A stretch of 64,000 nucleotides of DNA from Ramazzottius varieornatus (Eukaryota; Tardigrada; Eutardigrada; Parachela; Ramazzottiidae), in contig BDGG01000016.1 of NCBI GenBank assembly GCA_001949185.1, positions 558,001 to 622,000 on the forward strand. Reading direction: 5' to 3'. The notes below the pieces were generated by a model that saw nothing but the letters and a program-made list of their open reading frames with translations, was not told where the DNA came from and ran no database searches. Made by a program: the position numbers and the translations under genes. Shown here one piece after another: positions 61,603 to 64,000 of this stretch. The first letter of the stretch is position 1, and each line of letters starts with the position of its first letter.

Positions 61603-64000
61603 TTATGGGTTCGCCGCAATGGTATCTTCTATCCACTTGTGGTACCGTGCCACTACGAAGTACAAACAAGTCATTTAGCCACGCTATTTGAAAAACCCAG
61701 ATTAGCCATATAACTACCATATACCTCTGACATAAACTCCGGGTAGTTTGGGTTGTGCGCAACCAAAGCCCCAACTGGTCACGCCGATCAAGTCAAAGCC
61801 GCCACCCGGTGTCGTGCAGACAAGAGGTCCTCCAGAGTCACCTTGACAGGCGTCGATCCCACCTTCCCTGTACCCCGCGCAGAACATGTTCTCTGTAATG
61901 GCGCCCGGGAACAAATTCCGGCACATGGCATCGTCGATGATGGGCACACTGGCTTGACGCAGACGGTCTCGGGGGTTCGCCGGGAGGAAACTCCGTTCGC
62001 GGTGTGGCTCGATGTGCTTTTGGAGAGCGCCGGCGGTGAAATTGATGAAAGAGAACTTGAAACCGGCAAACCCTTGGATCGAAAGAGGAATATAAGACAT
62101 TTCGGTATTGCTCTGTCTCTTGTAATTGTAGTCAGGGTGCGAATTACCGTTCTTGCTGCCTTCGGTGGGAAAAGTCTCTCCCCATCCGGTGATGTAACAC
62201 ATAGTTCCAGGAGTAACGAAACCGTTGTCTTTTGGTAGGCAAGCGAAGCGCTTTGTGTCGTCGTTATTCAAATTGGAAACGGTCTGCGACGAAAAAAGGT
62301 CCAATTTCTTGGGACAGTCCAACCGTAGGAAAAAGGTGGTGCGAGTGTCATTCTGATCTGCGGTACAACGCCTACCATGTGTGTAATTACCTTGTCCAAT
62401 TTAATCAATGCAAGATCACTGTCCACTGTATCGGGACTGAAGCGTTCATGGATAATGATTTTTTCGATTCCGGTAATCAGCTCAGTTCCTTCCTTGACGG
62501 ATAGGTCGTGTTCACCCAACCGAACTTCGTACTGTGACGCCGACGTCCTAGATCAAGAAAACGGGGATAGATACATGAGATCAAACTTATTTCCGAAGAC
62601 GAAAAGTCATTCTTACCCCATGACTGGATAATAACAATGCGCAGCCTAACATGGGAAAAGGCTGTCGGTTAATTTACACAGCTAGAACGGAGAAGGCGGA
62701 AGTAGCCTCTTACCGAAAGAACCCAGTTCGGCGCAACGAGTGTTCCGCCACAGAAAACACGGTCGGAACCTCGAGTCAGCACTGCCGCCTGCCATGGCCA
62801 CGAAAACGGCCGAGCTTCCGAACCACCCACAATGCTGAAAAGGGATAATTTCTCCCGGCAAAGTTGTGGTTAGGTTTAGTGGTGGCTCTTACTTGCTCAG
62901 CTGACCGGTGGTGGACAATAGCGGTGAGATTGGCGGTCTTCCGCATTGCAGGGTATTAGGTGCCGGCGGTGTAAATTCCCACGTAATGTTAAACCCTTTG
63001 TCGTTGTAAGTCGGATCCGATTTAAAGCGCAGCTTAATGGCGCCTTTGGTCGTTGTCAGGTGCTGCGGACCATTCTTGCCGCAAAACCACGCTACTTCCT
63101 TGTAGTCACCCGTCGACACCCGCTCGTACAGCTACAACAACAGGAATTTGGTTAATACACGCCTCTTTTTCTATCCGACCACCAAAAGCATGATTTTGTA
63201 TCGGTCGTTTGCATGTATAATTGAGCGACACTGCACGTGAGCAATCAAGTGTACCACCTACCGTTAAAGAGTCGAAAGCGCAACGTCCGTTACGGTCGCC
63301 AGCTTCCAAAGCAAAGCTGTGAGCGTGAAGTCGGACAACCATACCAGCTGGCGCATTCAAGTTAAAGTCGCAGTCCACGACGTTATCAGGGTAGTTCCGC
63401 TCGCCGAAACCCGGCGACGTGACGAAGCCGCTGTGAGGGCCTGCAGGTCCGGCTTCCTGCCCACATGTCCGACTGAGAAATAAGGTCTCGCTGACCAGCC
63501 AGTTAATCTTGGCGAAGAGACTGGTCGCACTGCTGGCTGCGGCGTTGCGTCGGAAAGAGCAAACTTCGACGACGGCGTTGTTGCCTTCGAAGAGGTACAC
63601 GGAGGGGACGGCGCCTTGGCAAATCCTGGCTGGAAAAAAGACCATGGCTGAACAGAAGTCTTTCGTTCGAGGATAACAGATCAGACTCAATACAACTTAC
63701 CTACAGGTTCCACGACATCTTTTTGGCAGATTCCTTTCTTATGCACGCGCCCATCTAATTTATTCCCATCGTAGACGGCGACCCATTCGCGGTTACAATC
63801 GGCTTGCGAAGTCAGCGCAGTACCGGAGGTGGTCGGGTGTCCGAAGAATGAATGCGGATCGAAGCGAAACTCGATATTCTAAGAAGAATGAAAACACGCC
63901 TTCTTCTTGGAATCAAGAAGGTAAAATATTTCGAAATATTTCATTGTACCGTACGTTTCCAGACTTGACTGAAACCGTCCACCGACACCGGACGCTTTTC
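61603..64000 (-). CDS. Multi-CUB trypsin-like serine protease (5' end outside window)
   Basis: Secreted S1 protease with N-terminal CUB domains, ovochymase- or MASP-like in layout. Minus-strand exons in phase: 64000-63950 (open at the edge), 63878-63701, 63629-63262, 63131-62893, 62834-62714, 62645-62617, 62547-62391, 62283-61725 and 61652-61603 (TAA). One CUB ends around VYDGNK...GICQKD; a second runs from TCGQEAG to FNITWEF. A linker Cys (LQCGRPP) precedes [15 protein letters not shown]. The catalytic triad is complete: [13 protein letters not shown] and [10 protein letters not shown]; the Asp six residues before the Ser predicts cleavage after Lys/Arg. The C-terminus is [21 protein letters not shown]. 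Oddities: the residue before IVGG is Asn, not Arg/Lys, and about 60 extra residues follow [10 protein letters not shown], possibly an unspliced in-frame intron. Confidence 0.9.

Overview
The window is metazoan nuclear DNA. Its genes are split by GT-AG introns, many only about 58-350 nt long, and the proteins are animal-type: a BarH-class homeodomain protein, a tristetraprolin/TIS11 zinc-finger protein, TECPR1, RUFY, neuroendocrine 7B2, TSR2, ZW10, GPR107/108, quiver/Ly6-like GPI proteins and a CUB-trypsin protease. Short introns, moderate GC and the gene set fit a small ecdysozoan. A tardigrade such as Hypsibius is my best guess, but only a guess. Exon structures were rebuilt by hand from splice sites, reading-phase continuity and protein-family similarity. 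Where I list exons, the phases were checked and close.

Layout. 1-2.3 kb: 3' part of a BarH-like homeobox gene (+) with transposon-laden introns. 3.2-4.2 kb: a Ly6-like GPI protein gene (-), with an inverted copy of its upstream exon region at 4.5-4.7 kb. 4.7-8.5 kb: retroelement relics and inverted repeats. 8.6-10.9 kb (perhaps to 12.7): a zinc-metallopeptidase-like gene (+). 15.0-17.9 kb: a long, low-complexity basic protein of unknown function (+), followed by an (ACAT)n microsatellite. 20.7-21.7 kb: a GT32-like glycosyltransferase (+). 21.7-27.6 kb: no recognisable gene. 27.6-29.0 kb: tristetraprolin/TIS11 (-). 29-34.4 kb: gene-poor, with one reverse-transcriptase relic.

34.4-40.2 kb: TECPR1 (+), convergent with RUFY (-, 40.8-43.6 kb). 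44.9-46.0 kb: 7B2 (-). 46.4-47.0 kb: TSR2 (-). 47.3-49.6 kb: a complete hAT-type element with an 8-bp target duplication, a disrupted mucin-like membrane gene and a Tc1/mariner-like element. 50.2-52.1 kb: a BTB-like nuclear protein (+). 52.5-55.2 kb: ZW10 (-), divergent from GPR107/108 (+, 55.7-58.2 kb), with an assembly gap inside a palindrome between them. 58.4-59.2 kb: a quiver/sleepless-like Ly6 protein (-). 60.4-61.4 kb: a frameshifted AIG1/GIMAP-like GTPase (+). 61.6-64.0 kb: a multi-CUB trypsin-like protease (-) running off the right edge.

The genes are mostly unrelated housekeeping, trafficking and neuroendocrine loci; there is no operon logic. TECPR1, RUFY, ZW10 and GPR107/108 all belong to membrane traffic or autophagy, but I see no evidence that they are co-organised. 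The strongest unexplained structure is a family of near-palindromic elements of about 110-125 bp (outer ends like GGGACGTCGGCAAACG, inner core GTGCGCCACTTG). These sit mainly inside introns of the BarH, TECPR1, RUFY and GPR107 genes. They occur together with Harbinger-like, Tc1/mariner-like and hAT-like non-autonomous elements.
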